DNA of 64,000 nucleotides from NCBI GenBank assembly GCA_036362985.1, contig JAYGXS010000009.1, positions 14,677,869 through 14,741,868 on the forward strand, read 5' to 3'. Shown piece by piece: positions 10,830 to 22,440 of the stretch (its first letter is position 1; every line of letters starts with the position of its first letter). A program made the translations under genes and the position numbers. The DNA is from Ligula intestinalis (Eukaryota; Platyhelminthes; Cestoda; Diphyllobothriidea; Diphyllobothriidae). The notes beneath the pieces were generated by a model. That model had not been told where the DNA came from and ran no database searches. It worked only from the letters and a program-made list of their open reading frames with translations.

Positions 10830-11943
10830 ATAAAGAACATGGATGAAGGACACCCAGTAGATGTTATTTATTTTGACTTCGCCAATGCATTTGATCGAGT
10901 TCCACATCAGCGACTCATCCAAAAAATGACCAACTTTGGGATAACAGGGAATCTCCTGAACTGGATTAAAGACTTCCTTGGAGACCGTAGTCAAAAAATT
11001 ACTGCAGGTGGTTACTGTTCAGAGTGGGCACCTGTCAAAACTGGAGTTCCACAAGGGTCAATTCTTGGGCCGCTCCTTTTTATCATCTGCGTAAATGACA
11101 TCGTGTGAGGAATTAAATCCGACAAAGTACTCTTCGCTGATAATCTCAAACTGTGGAGGGAGATAAAAGACGAAAGGGACTTCCAAATATTACAAGAGGA
11201 TAGAGACCGACGGCACTGTTGGAGCGACAGTTGGTGTATGAACTTCAGCCGAAAAAATGTGTAGTAATGCACATACTATCAGCAAGACGACGCAGAACTG
11301 CACTCTTGTGACATTATATCTTGGGAGGCCAACCACTCGAAATCGTAAGTTTGCAAAGAGACCTACGTGTTCTTATTGAAGATGATCTAAGTGTCACCGC
11401 ACAGAGTTCCAAAGCCGCAGCGAGAGCAATGTCGGTCATGGGCACCATACGAAGGTCGTTCGTTAACCTGAATACCGATGTCTTCGGAAAAGTATAGGGA
11501 ACGTTCGTGCGGCCGCATCTGGAATATGCGATACAGGCTTGGCGGCCCCGGCTTCAGAAAGACATGTGGATTTTCGAAGGTGGTCAAAGACGTTCTACCA
11601 AGACAGTCCCTGAACTTAAGAAGTCCACCGATGAACAGCGGCTGACTGCTTTAAATCTCTTTCCCTTCCATTATAGACAAGAGAGAGGGGACCTTATAGC
11701 AACTTTTCAGTAACTAAGCGGAACTGGTTTGGATGTCAAATGGCCCCAAGAAGGAACCTCCGAAGACATGACTGCCAGTTGAAGAAGAAACTCGGCCGAA
11801 CAAACCAAAATTCATCCTTCTTCTCTCAAAGGGTCATTTGACAGTGGAACTCCTTGCCCGAGTCTTTTGTGAATGCACCCACGGTTGACGTCTTCAAGAG
11901 ACGTTTGGATAACCATATGTTAACACCTTACACCTATTTGACA
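10830..11943 (+). mobile_element. CR1/Jockey-like LINE, 5'-truncated and degenerate
   Basis: Opens within the reverse transcriptase at KNMDEGHPVD, a typical 5' truncation. Motif A is FDFANAFDRVP and motif B is GVPQGSILGPLLF. A TGA stop at 11106-11108 follows VNDIV. Motif C is FADN where YADD is expected, so a catalytic Asp is lost. The C-terminal part is scattered over frames: RPHLEYAIQAWRP (11507), LNLFPFHYRQERGDLIATF (to 11711), and SFFSQRVI.QWNSLPESFV ending at a TGA near 11940. At least three frame changes and several stops mean it is dead. Confidence 0.8.
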
Positions 11944-12259
11944 TAACAGTACAAACAATCACACTACTTGTTTGATTTCAATAGCGTATTTATTTACACT
12001 AGAAGATCACAGAGACTTGATATTCAGTGAACATTCGTACGCTGCCATTCCGCAAAGGCCTCACCTCTTCAACAATTCATTTTTCCAAATTATTTCTGTG
12101 CACTTTTGCACAACAAAAGGGATTTGTAACAATGTTTGCATATTTCACAAAACTGATGCATTCCTGTACCACTTAAATGGAGTTTTTAAGGGCTTCGGTC
12201 ATTTACTCCAAAAATACTGACTGATACTGACTGAACACTATTTGTGTCAATCTCCTAGA
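11944..12259. other. No gene seen
   Basis: AT-rich sequence between the LINE remnant and REP-1 copy 2, with no coding or structural signal. Confidence 0.4.
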
Positions 12260-12700
12260 CATTTTTGCTATTTGCCTACCGAAACAGTAGATGAGTTCCG
12301 AGCTGTCACGAGGGTCAAAAACACTGGGTAACTACTGGGGCTTTACGCTGGTAGGCACGTAGCCGAAATCCAGCCACACGCTCACCTGCGTCCAGATAGC
12401 CATATCTGCCTATGCGCATCTTTTCCGATGCAGACATGAAACCCTTCTGAGCTAATCAAGGCACCCCCGCTGGACTGTTTCTCATAAACCTGTTGACTCA
12501 GTTGCCTTCACCATGTCTACACTAGCCCTGGCTTAGCTAGTAGCCACTGAAACCCGCGCTATCAACTTAGGGGTTATCCACACCTTCTGGTGCCTTCCAG
12601 CTTTTACCTATGAGTTAGGATTTGGCTTACTTAAAGTTGTGCTCCAAGCATACAAAGTACGGCTTAAACGGTGCAGTCTGAGACTTTGTAGATCCTATCA
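12260..12700 (+). repeat. Dispersed repeat REP-1, copy 2
   Basis: Shares GGTAGGCACGTAGCCG with copy 1 (about 8975), and CAACTTAGGGGTTAT, GGTGCCTTC and CTATGAGTTAGGATT with copy 3 (37199-37255). Noncoding and diverged by many small differences. Confidence 0.5.
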
Positions 12701-12779
12701 CTATCTGAAAATTGCCCACATATTTCTGAAATGTCCCCAGGAGTAATAGGTAGAAGGAGGCAAAGCCGATTCTGATCGC

Positions 12780-12950
12780 AAAAGTCCTTATTAACGATAG
12801 TAAAAAGGCAACAGAAGAATGAATTAGCCTCTCTGCTTTTAATATCTCTGATGACGAATCCGCGACGGATATCGAAACGTCATTCGAATAAACAAATTAT
12901 CCCAGCAGTCGATTCTTCTTCTTCTTCTCAATGAATTAGCTTGTCCACTA
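12780..12950 (+). mobile_element. Solo PLE-1 terminal repeat
   Basis: Carries a complete hammerhead-like core followed by GAATAAAC and a pyrimidine-rich tail (CCAGCAGTCG, TTCTTCTTCTTC) also found after the cores of the PLE-1 copies at 23.3, 24.85, 27.37, 34.9 and 54.8 kb. No coding sequence is attached. Confidence 0.6.
12848..12881 (+). ncRNA. Hammerhead ribozyme, complete core, in PLE-1 terminal repeat
   Basis: CTGATGA at 12848-12854, GAAA at 12874-12877 and a GTC cleavage triplet at 12879-12881. Between them 12856-12873 folds into helix II: 7 bp with one bulged A and a CGA loop. Helix III is only the minimal AC/GT pairing (GAAAC-GTC), as described for hammerheads in Penelope-like elements. 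Helix I is weak here. Self-cleavage would process the transcript at the element end; activity is not shown by sequence alone. Confidence 0.6.
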
Positions 12951-13375
12951 CAGCCTATTATAAGACGCTAGTCCTTCTAGACGGTTTCTGGCCTATCGCA
13001 CGAGAAAGGGAGTTCTGGCGTTGTTTTCCACGCTGCGGGACGTTCTAGACCATTGCAGTGCACGTGGGGGGCGGTCGTCACGTGAGCTCACGGCGCGCGG
13101 CTGGTCTACCGGCATGGTACAACTAGGGTGCACTTTCAGCTCTGGGCTCTGAGTATGTCACCGTTCGCGTCCCCATAGCAACTTGTTTCAGTTGCTCCCT
13201 TATATTTCATACTGTTTGTGGTGTTCCGAGGGAAGCTCATTGAGTGAAATCAGCAAATTCGTCTAGATGGCCACTATCGCTTTAAGCAAGTAAACATCCT
13301 TATTCATAGACTGATTCCGGTCAGGGTTTCTCTTAGATCATTTTTGCACAACCGGAATGTGCTCCGTTGCCCGCT

Positions 13376-13414
13376 GACGTTTCGGACAGGTGGGCCGGCT
13401 GTCCTTTATCAAAG
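13376..13414 (-). ncRNA. Decayed hammerhead-like core (left arm)
   Basis: Minus strand: TTGATAA (CTGATGA with two core changes), a 6-bp helix II (GGACAG/CTGTCC), then GAAAC and GTC. The two substitutions hit conserved core positions, so activity is unlikely. Confidence 0.4.
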
Positions 13415-13630
13415 CATAAACGGACTTTATTGATCAGCAATGCAAAGTTGTGGCTTTGTGTGTTAGCTACGGGCTGATCAATTTTTCTCCACATCAGGCA
13501 TCTGGACCTCCGTCAAGTTATGCCAACAGCCACACCAAGGGCAAAGCAGGAAGCGTAGAAAAATCGATCAGCCCATGGCTAACACAGACAGCCACAACTT
13601 GGAATTGCTGATCGGTAAAGTCAGTTCACT

Positions 13631-13669
13631 CTTTGACAAAGGGCAGCTGGCCCAGCTGTTCGATAAGTC
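13631..13669 (+). ncRNA. Decayed hammerhead-like core (right arm)
   Basis: Partner of 13376-13414. CTTTGACAAA, hairpin GGCAGC/GCTGTT, then CGATAAGTC in place of CGAAACGTC. Several core positions are changed. Confidence 0.3.
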
Positions 13670-13959
13670 AGCGGACAAGGAAACACCTTCCGGTGAGCAA
13701 AAGTGATCTATGATTCTTATCTCGGTATCATTACTTTTGCAAACTTGAGCAAGCATTCTCTATCAGCAGTGGTGCAATTTCATTTTAAATCATACGATAT
13801 CAGAACACAGTAACAAAAGAATACATTCAAGACATATAGGGGGCACTTGGATGACTCATCTGACTGCCAAAGTCAATAAACTCCTATTCGTCTGAGTTTA
13901 ACAAAGCTGCCAAAATACGTGTTCACCTTTCCCTTTATTTTAGGATGTGAGGAACTGTT

Positions 13960-14058
13960 AACAAAAATGCTTGCAGCATGCTGCGATGAATCAGCATCGC
14001 GAGACGTGCACCACCTAGGGTTAGGTATGACTGACAGATGACGACTGATAAGACGGAA
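13960..14058 (+). repeat. SINE-like repeat fragment
   Basis: CCACCTAGGGTTAGGTATGA followed by GACGACTGATAAG matches 39400-39445 and the tail of the tRNA-like SINE at 2550-2590. The 5' half (ATGCTTGCAG) also matches 39360. Confidence 0.4.
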
Positions 14059-14059
14059 T

Positions 14060-14185
14060 TGGTCAATCCAGACTTCACGAATGAAGGAGAACGTTTGCGT
14101 TCCAGGTATTTGCATTGGTACGGAAGAAGGATGGCTGAGCACCGGATCACTTTGTTTTCTATCCTGAGCCTTCAAACTCTTTCAG
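14060..14185 (-). mobile_element. Solo PLE terminal repeat
   Basis: Minus strand: GAAGGCTCAGGATAG, then GTGATCCGGTGCTCAGCC and CAAATACCTGGAACGC. This order equals the 3' tail of the PLE at 5304 (6120-6215) and the solo end at 56845-56960. It is inserted inside the SINE-like sequence. Confidence 0.5.
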
Positions 14186-14589
14186 GAGTCCAATGCCAGA
14201 TATAAGAAACAGCAACAAACGAGGGGTAAATTATAGTGTGTGTACACTAATCAACTGTCAAAGATCATCAGGTCGTGAGAGGTAACAAACAGCGAATAAA
14301 GGAAGAGGAGTGAGGGGAATTAATCATCATTGATTTCAACGTTCATCAGGGCGTCAGCATTGAAAATGGGACAATTATAGAGGATGTGGGCCCAAGTAAC
14401 TATGAGAGACGTCTGGCCGTGACTGTACGTAATTGCGCAAGGCTCTGTATTCCGGCGCCAATTCGACGCCGACTCCCTTTTCTTCGTCCGAGTACACAGC
14501 TAGCCAGATTGTGGGTGGTGACGGGGCTCGAGAGTGACACCCACGGCCGAACGGGATGAGTGAGTTTCGTTAGCCGGCGGTGAGCGCTC

Positions 14590-15105
14590 ATCACCAAGTC
14601 TACATCGGCCGGACAACACGACATCCTTAGAAGATAATACGCGAGCATCTACCAGCCGGACTCAGCAAAGGAGGGAATAGATCGATTTAAAGCGCAATCC
14701 TTGCCCAACTAATTGATATGAACCACCAAGTGGATATGACAGAGGCCCTTCGGGTCATATACTACACGCCGACACACCACTCCTGTGCAAACGTATGCTA
14801 GTCACAGCAGAGGCAGTGGCAACCCGTTTAGCAAAACCCACTCCTGAAGCTACGCCGTCCGAAAACACAACAAATGAAGCCACAGAGAGTAGTCAAACGC
14901 ACGCCGCGCGGCTGAAGTACAGACCTCAGCCCGCTGACCGCGAGAACACCCCCTGTCGTCTCTGCGCATCGCAACCAACGTCCTACCCGCGCAGGCGCTC
15001 GCATTCAGGAGACGAGGAAAAACCCAGATGCTCAATTACACCCCACAAACCCCCCTCAACCTCATATAAACGCTGCAATTAACTGACCATTAATACTCTC
15101 CATGT
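14590..15105 (+). pseudogene. PLE-2 GIY-YIG C-terminal fragment
   Basis: Starts at VYIGRTTR, the second half of the GIY-YIG signature, then IREHLPAGLSKG, SAILAQLIDMNHQVDM, ALRVIYYTP and, after a small frame change near 14795, LVTAEAVATRLAKPT. The order equals the C-terminal part of the PLE at 37522-38685. Stops follow RHP and NRSI. The extreme C-terminus runs on in a Pro/Thr/Arg-rich frame to 15082, unlike its relatives. RT is missing, so the piece is 5'-truncated. Confidence 0.75.
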
Positions 15106-15117
15106 CACTGTATCGCC

Positions 15118-15139
15118 CTGATGATGAATAACTCAAAAC
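15118..15139 (+). ncRNA. Compact hammerhead-like motif at PLE-2 3' end
   Basis: CTGATGA at 15118-15124, then TGAATAACTCAAAACA. The second block is CAAA rather than GAAA. It sits about 35 nt after the PLE-2 tail and is followed by GTTGTTTGCCAA, as at 48174. Confidence 0.25.
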
Positions 15140-15319
15140 AGTTGTTTGCCAATATGACTTTTAAATTTACATTTACCGGCATTCATTCTTGTGAGCTCAT
15201 TATGTGACAGAATTAAGCACGATGTTCCCTGTTCAATTTGTAGTCATTTAGTCTAGAAAGAGATTCATATAAAAATTGGGTGTATGTTACCTTACTTAAA
15301 TCCAGATAAAGGTGTTCAG

Positions 15320-18300
15320 ATGCACGCTATTACTCCCTTGAAACTGTAAGTCGTACATAGTAAGATCAGGCAAATATGCATAAATTGAAATTAGGAGAGA
15401 GAAGCGATTAATTACGTCCTTAATTGCCTGTTACATATAAAGCATGTGCCGCCAAACTGAAACGTTTTCCTGCCATTTTACCAGACTTTTATCAGGTAAA
15501 AATGGTTGCCACAACTGTGCTGGCTTGTAGGAGGATATATGTCGGTTATGGCAAATTAACTGTATGATGCTAATAATATTTTGTAAGTAGGCGATATGCA
15601 GTTGTGCATCTCACCGTCAAATACGACGGCATGTTGCACGATCCTAGATAGGAAGATATAATCGAGTTGTTCAGAGAATATCAATTGGTCTTGCCATAGT
15701 TATATTCTACATTATATTGGGTTTATTAAAAGTGTGTTGTTGTTTATAGTTTCGATTAGAGAGCGTACTTAACGCGATTTCGCTTCACCAGTTTCCCGAA
15801 TATGTTGTCGCTTTTGAAGAAGCAAACTCCGGTCAGAATGTCCGCGGTTTTGCTGCAATGGCTAAGAGAATGTGTAGAGTCTAGGTTTGCGACCTTCGCG
15901 GTAGAAACTACATAGCAAAGGACGAGTTAATAAAGGAACAAACAAAGGGAATCATGCCCGAGGAAATTGTTGAGGTTGTTAGACATAGTCCCTTCGTTAC
16001 CACAGGAGAAATTATTGAAGATATTTATCGCTTAATATTCAGCTGGAGTCCAGCAATTGAGAAGGATTGGAAAAGTTATAGTTTCCTAAAAGCTGTTTCC
16101 ATCTGATCTGACCAAACAGAATCTCTAAACGCCTGGCACCTTGTTTGAAGCTTTTTTTCTGCAAAAGGCTTAACATCCTGTTTTATATAAGGATGTAGTT
16201 GGTGCCCAGAAACTCAGGCTGTATCTTAACGGCAAACGGTGTGCCCGGTTTATGCGTCCTGGGACCGACTTATTCAAAGAAACTCCATCGAACATATGCA
16301 CACGATGAATGACTGATAAGAAATGTGCGAAGTAGCCTTTTATTATCATCGGCTCGGAGGCCTATTGCCAACAATTTCGTCTTTTATAAACTTTTCTGGC
16401 TGGGCAAGAAAAGGTGACAAATCGTGATTACCCAACGCCATGAGTAATATTTCTTCACTTCCTGTTAATCAGCAAAAGATACAAAAACAAGATTTCGGGA
16501 TGTCCAAAGGGGCACTCCTGAAATAAAGTACTGAATACAGACTTTGCTCATGAAACACGAGGCTTAACGTATTTTTGGAAAAAACACATAATGGAACGCC
16601 TGAAGTTCTGCTGTTATATGGCCTTTCACACCCAAGTCACTGTGCTTGCGTCAAACAGCTGTGGGGCACATTTTCGAGCCCGTTGAAATTGACAGTCGAG
16701 CTGCCCTATTTAAATCAGGCATTATGAGGGAAAATTAAGGCGGGTATCATCAATTATTTATGTCGCCCCTATTCTCATAGTTGACCTATATAGTTGTCAT
16801 GATAAAATACAATCAATTAGAAAGTTACTGAATAAAAAATGCACTAACATTTGAAAACAAGCCAGTAAACGCCTGTGTTCCACCTCTTCAGCGAGTTGTG
16901 TAACATTCTAGCAATTCCACTCAGTGCTTTCCCCAGATCCAAGTCCTATTATTGTACAGAAAAAACTCCGTACATTTTAACGATATACGCAAAAAGAGCA
17001 AGCACAACAATTCAACTGAGGGAAAGTGTTCAATTTTTTTCGATCAAGAACTTCACTCATTTAATTTTTTAGGCTCTCATCGAAATTACTCTTCAGATAA
17101 GCGAGAAATTGATGCAAGCAATGAACTAGTTATGAATTATTTACTAGCAGATGTTAATCCTGCAGAACACACGTTGAAATTAGCACATTCTGCAATCAAC
17201 GCATATCCTTCTCATTGACGCGACTGTTGTTCGACAAACCATGGTCTATGTGTTACTTGCTGCCGTTGGATTATCGGCTTTGACGCCTTTGGATCGGATG
17301 GGATTGTCCGCCTTCTGAATCTGGCGTGGCTCCAGATTCTTTGCTAGACCTCTGTGGAAAATGAGCTACAAACATGCAGCCTTTTCTCAGCCTTTAAAAT
17401 GCAGACTTTTGTACCTTCAAGAACAACTACTACCTCGGGAGACCTATCTGTCTCCTAAACTGCAGCGATCGTTTTGAACAGTGATCAACGCTATCAGACG
17501 ACTACCACTCTTGTTCCGCCGATAGAGCTCACTTCGGTTAGATTCTTATGTAAACAACGGCGTGTGCCTTAATATGTACCTTAATATGTGCAATATTTGC
17601 TAATTATGCGGTTAACGGCTTTAGCTTACTGCATATGTTACTATTTGCATTCTGGGATTCGCGTTATGGTTAGGGGAAAGGATTTGCCAGATTCATTCTG
17701 GTAGCTGAGCAATTTGTTACGGTACATATCATTTTGATTGGGCCAAAAATAAATTCTGAACTGGTGTTTCCTGCGTATTCTCATAAATAGTGCGTGTTTT
17801 GTAGAAAGGAATTCAGCAACTTTGGTTGGCCGACATATGTGACAAGGCAATTTCAAAGTGGCAGTCAAAGAAGCCCAATTAAGCATCCCCCTGTTCACTG
17901 TCCTTGTAAACATCCGTGTTTATCTTGCATTTAACCCAATAGGTGATGAAAGCTACGCTGTAGGGTAAGCCACAGTAGTAATTGTCACAATTTAGACTTA
18001 TGTCGAAAGTGCATAGAGAAAACTACAGGGTGGATAGTAACGTCTGCGACTGTTTACATTCAGATGAACTGATTGGTTGCACAAAATAAAATTAGTGAGT
18101 CACTTGGTGAAGGACATTTAAATTATCATTTTAACAAATAACGCTTCTGGTCATGTGTACTAATTTTCCCAGACATTGCACCCTTCGTTCAACAAAATTC
18201 CAGTTAACTAACTAAAAAAATAACAATTAGCACTCTAACGCCTCAATATCATTTTTGAGAGAACACACTGTTTCACATTTGAAGGCAAATACTGCGCGAA

Positions 18301-20900
18301 TACGATGGGAAATAACTACATTAGGCAGGTAAATTGCGAAGGCAGGTTGCGGGATCTTGAATATCCAAGTTGGAATCTAACTAAATTACCCGCGTTGGGA
18401 GCGACATTGACAGATACGAATAAACGTGAACATGTAACAGAGTCTGAGGTTAATTTGATGGTAATGACAAGCCCTCTATAGAACTATGGTGGCGTAACTC
18501 AGAATACACAACGGTATGAATCATGCATCACTGTGCTAATTTTCATGAAAACTTGACATTTGTTTAACAACAACCGCCTTCTATTCGGGTGCTGCAAAAA
18601 GGATTCACTGATAGTTTCTCAGGTTGCACAAATCTATAAAAGTCTCTAACGTGTTATTCTTATTATCTCAGATGTAGAGTTATCGTATACACCAAACTGC
18701 TGCTTATTTCTGAAATCAGAAACCTTGAAGTTTAGGACGCGGAGCGTGATGTCAGACCATAGGGTTTTCCTATATTTTAGCTGGTCTCAGCAAACGATGA
18801 AGAATCTCCTCAGCAGTTATTTAATAATTGCCAATAATTTTCGTTGAAGTAGTAGATACCTCGCGCAATTTGTACATTTCATTAACCCTAGGTTGAACAC
18901 TGCAATTGCGTTTTTCGCGAAAAACACCGGCTTCAATAACAGAGAGATCGCCATGAAGACAAACATCACGTGAGTGATGCGTGCCTGAAAGATACGAAAA
19001 AATAAACTTATGTCAGATATAGCAGCCAGTATTGTATTAGAACTAATCATTTTAGCGCCATGATGACAGAATTTGAAATGCAGGAATGTATGAATCGTGA
19101 AAAAATTGTGTTTATGCTAAGCGAAACGCAACCTTATATGTAAGCACGCGTGCTGGAAGGTACCTTGAGATTTTGTTTATTGAAATACGGTATAACGCAA
19201 AAACAGAGCAACTTTCATAACAAAATTAGACTTGGTAGTTTAGCATATATTTGATCACGTTCTTTTGATTCACCGCATGGCTTTAATCTCGAGAAAGCCT
19301 TTTAGTTAAAATACTTGCCCTTTTAGTGAGGTTTATTCAAGGTAATATGCATTAATTTTGGCGAAATTGGGAGTCATCTCATATGGAGGGTATTTCCTAT
19401 ACTATAAAGCAGGATAGAACCAAACTTTTGATGAATATGCATTGCTCTATGGAAGAATCTCAATGTAAGTAAGTTAAGTGTAAAACATATCCCTTCCAGA
19501 ACCACAGCATTTTGTCCAAAATTGTTCAGATGCAAGTGAGGCCAAGTTCAGAAAGAAGGAATGATTTATGTTCTAAAAATTGTGTTTAGTTCACCTGTGA
19601 AGATTTTTCGCACAACATGCAGTCACTAAAACGTTTTGGTCGCTTTTTGTTTTAACGCATCGCATAAATGGTGAATAAACCAATTGTGCTTATATTTTAC
19701 CGTGAAGGTAATGTAAAACGGGCATTATCAAAAGCAATTCATATAGATACTGCATTCCACTTTTGCTTTAGATAGAAACGAACCAGACAAAATACCAATA
19801 GTTATTTCAAAAATGGCCATATATCTGGTCACTGTTTTTTGCATTCGCAACCTAATAACGGATCCTGGAAGAAATCTACTAGGGCGAAAAATAGTCCATT
19901 ATGAGGAGAAAAGTTAGTGCTTTCATTTCTAGTCTAACTGACTCGCCTAACTTTAGATACATTTTTAAAAGAATTTTAAAAGTCTTCAATTCCATTTTGA
20001 CATTATCTTGAAGAAAGGTCATATACACAGAAATTCTTCAGCTGAATATATAATTGAAGTACTGTTTAAAAAGGACTTATTTGTTATTTCCGGCTGAACA
20101 ATTTCGGAATTCTCCACATCTCTTTTCCAACAAAACTTCCGTCCGACCTGCAAAATGATTGTTTTACTCCTTCGAAGGCTGCCCCCTGAAATGCTTGCCC
20201 CCCATGACTGACTGACTTTCTGCACATAACTGAACCCCTCCCCTCGGCCCCGTCTTTCGATTTTCACATCTGACACTTTCACATCGTCGTTGTTCCCCTG
20301 GCGATCACCGCGAAGTGACATGCCAGCTGTCCGTTCCCCTTTCTTAACCCAGTTGCCGCGGATGACCCGAGAACCAATCGTACAGCTACCTCCGTCGCTG
20401 ACGCTTTCATATGGCCTCTGTTAATGACCCCCCATTCGCGCTGGTGTTTCACACCAATCCTGATGCTACGTCAGTCATATAAAAGCGGAGCCACCCCTCT
20501 CTCCCGCTAACATACACAAGGTTTCTCAAGACTAGTTTCGTCCTGCGTGGCGTTATTCTTGAACTTGTGTCGTTACCTTGTAAGGACTCCCTTTGCTCTT
20601 GACTTGGTGTGTTCATTGTTGAGATTTGTACACAATTTATCCTTTACTATTTTTAATTTATAGTACCGTACCACCTTGATAGCTGTTTTTTACTGGTTTT
20701 GGCGTACGCGTCGCTGCTGGATACAGTCGGAGAAGTCAAGAGACGAAACACTATTATGGAAAGTTTTTTTACTTATCATAGGAATAGCAGTATCAGAGTT
20801 ACGTTGCGGGCGATCTTTATGGCCGACAATTTGGTTTGCTGTTTTAAGGCATTTCTAGATATGATCCAAATGGCCATCTTCATGAGAATTAATATCCAGA
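15320..20900. repeat. Paralogous segment DUP-1, copy a
   Basis: Several blocks recur in the same order at 41310-44580: 15325-15365/41310-41350, 15568-15600/41563-41595, 15793-15880/41757-41845, 19330-19800/43130-43570, 19800-20080/44200-44430 and 20755-20900/44435-44580. Similarity is moderate with many indels, so the duplication is old. No convincing gene is seen in either copy. An open frame around 15790-15890 contains a run (FPEYV.A...ANS.QN) similar in both copies. 16000-19300 is otherwise AT-rich with no feature I can support. Confidence 0.6.
20082..20750 (+). mobile_element. Candidate solo LTR (669 bp) with core promoter
   Basis: Absent from the paralogous segment at about 44420-44440, which defines it as an insertion. 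It begins TGTTATTTCC and ends GACGAAACA, giving TG...CA ends. It is GC-richer than its surroundings and holds TACGTCA (20467-20473) and TATAAAAG (20478-20485) followed by a CT-rich stretch. Flanking ATT-type sequence gives no clean target duplication. It could also be another kind of insertion carrying a promoter. Confidence 0.4.
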
Positions 20901-20984
20901 AATTTATTTTGTTCGTAAATGCTATTGATAAATACCTTATTTTCAAGGATAAGATATAAACGTTGAAAGGAATCTCAACTCACC

Positions 20985-22440
20985 GATGAACACACGCAGA
21001 CACTGAAAACGTTGGAAATCATGCGAATACTTAAAGGACGATATTAATTAAATAGTTATTTATTAAAAGAAATATATATATTAAACAATTGTTCATACAA
21101 ATTTCGTTTATATAAGGGAAGCGGTCACATTACCTTTTTCAAATTAAGAAAAAAAATATTATTTTCTAATTTATGACTATTTTTACGTCTTTAGAGTCTA
21201 GGGATTATCGGGGAGATTTTTTTTCTTGACAGACTTAGTACTTCTTATACTTCTTCTAAGTGCTTAATAACCTAATGCTGCTCATAATTTTTCATAATTT
21301 TTTGAAATAGGTTTACGCCGGCATGCAAGTGATGATCAAAGGCTGACAAACTTAGGCATTTCGCACGCAGCAGTCAATCTACCGTTTGATCTAGAGATGC
21401 GCTGTAGAGTTGCTGCCCAGTTCCTCGTTTACGAAAGTTTCACACGCTAAGAACACCTCCTTCAGCTGCGCGGCAGTTGCTGGCATTGCATGTGGACTAT
21501 GCCCATCCATACTGAAGCAAGAATCTACTTACTTTTTGCTAGAGGTTGTTGACCATTCTGTCGTCTTTTTGTGCCCTGGGTGTCGCTTTTTCCAGCTTCT
21601 TGACTTTCTTCAGCTTTTGCGATCTTCATGTTCCTCCCATTTTTGTAGTTGCGCATAACCCTCTAAACGTGCTACCGTATTCTCCAGTGCTTATTGCGCC
21701 AGAGGACGCTGTGCCTACGAATGTGTTTTTGCCTTTTCAGTAACTGTCGTCTCCGATTTCGTGTCTTTGGTTCAAAATGAAGAAGTTTCTTGAAGTTTTC
21801 TATCTCCGTTTTAAGGTCATCAATATTCTTTTGCATGTCCGAATTTTTTTTAAAGGTTTCTTGCATGTTATGCAACGTTCGTTTTCGTAATTGAAGTTTT
21901 CTGAACTCGGAAGACTTATAGTCCTTTTAATGGATCTAGCGGAATAAATATCTAATAACTCTTTCTTTCGGTCAACGCTTTTTATGTTTTCCTTATTTTA
22001 AAGGCTCTGATGTAAACATGGAACAGAAGATCGACTGATGGATTAACAGATGAAGACACTGACAACTGAGGAAATTATGCCATAATTAAGAGGAAGATAT
22101 TTAATAAATAGTTATTTTTTATGGTTATATTCATAACAAAATTTGCCAAAAGAACGTTCTTTTTTATCAAGAAAGTAGTTGTTTTAGTATTTCAAATTAA
22201 GGAAGAATTAAACGTCATTCTTTTAACTTTACTTTTTACTTCTCCGGAACTTAGTAATTGTCGAAATTTTTTATCTTTGATAACAAATATTTAATACTTC
22301 TTATAATTCGTTAAAGTACTTAATGTGCCTGATGCTGCTCATCTTTTTTCTAAATTTTCGCAAATTCGATCACGCCAGAATTTGAAGAATGATCTAACGT
22401 TTAGGAGTTAGGCTTTTTGCATGTATTTTGGGCCGTACTG
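20985..22440 (+). repeat. Tandem duplication, period about 1.05 kb
   Basis: 20985-21360 and 22030-22440 align: GACACTGA.AAC, AAATAGTTATTT, TTTCAAATTAAG, TTAGTA(C)TT, TACTTCTTATA, CTAATGCTGCTCAT and a following CGCCGG/CGCCAG. The 600 bp between them (21400-21990) has no partner. On the minus strand it contains a Lys/Glu-rich frame (21672-21875) that I could not turn into a gene. Confidence 0.5.

Larger units (their letters stand above)
13366..13684. repeat. Inverted pair of hammerhead-type PLE terminal repeats
   Basis: Arms 13366-13492 and 13555-13684 are reverse complements at roughly 80%, separated by about 60 bp. Each contains a helix-II-like hairpin and a decayed hammerhead core (minus in the left arm, plus in the right). 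It resembles two element ends in head-to-head orientation whose bodies were lost. The helix II sequence differs from PLE-1, so this is a third terminal type. Confidence 0.6.

Noticed and set aside
14400..14648. Minus-strand frame of 82 codons, Arg-rich
   Set aside because: Its 5' part is the antisense of the PLE-2 nuclease fragment starting at about 14590 on plus; the rest has no motif.
16952..17218. Plus-strand open frame of 88 codons with protein-like composition
   Set aside because: No recognisable motif, no counterpart in the paralogous segment and no splice context; frames of this length are expected in AT-rich DNA of this size.
21410..21900. Minus-strand Lys/Glu-rich frame suggesting a coiled-coil gene, with a GTAAGT near 21505
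   Set aside because: The coiled-coil run and the following Arg/Lys-rich run need a frameshift to join, and no further exon or homologue was recognised. Left as a remark only.
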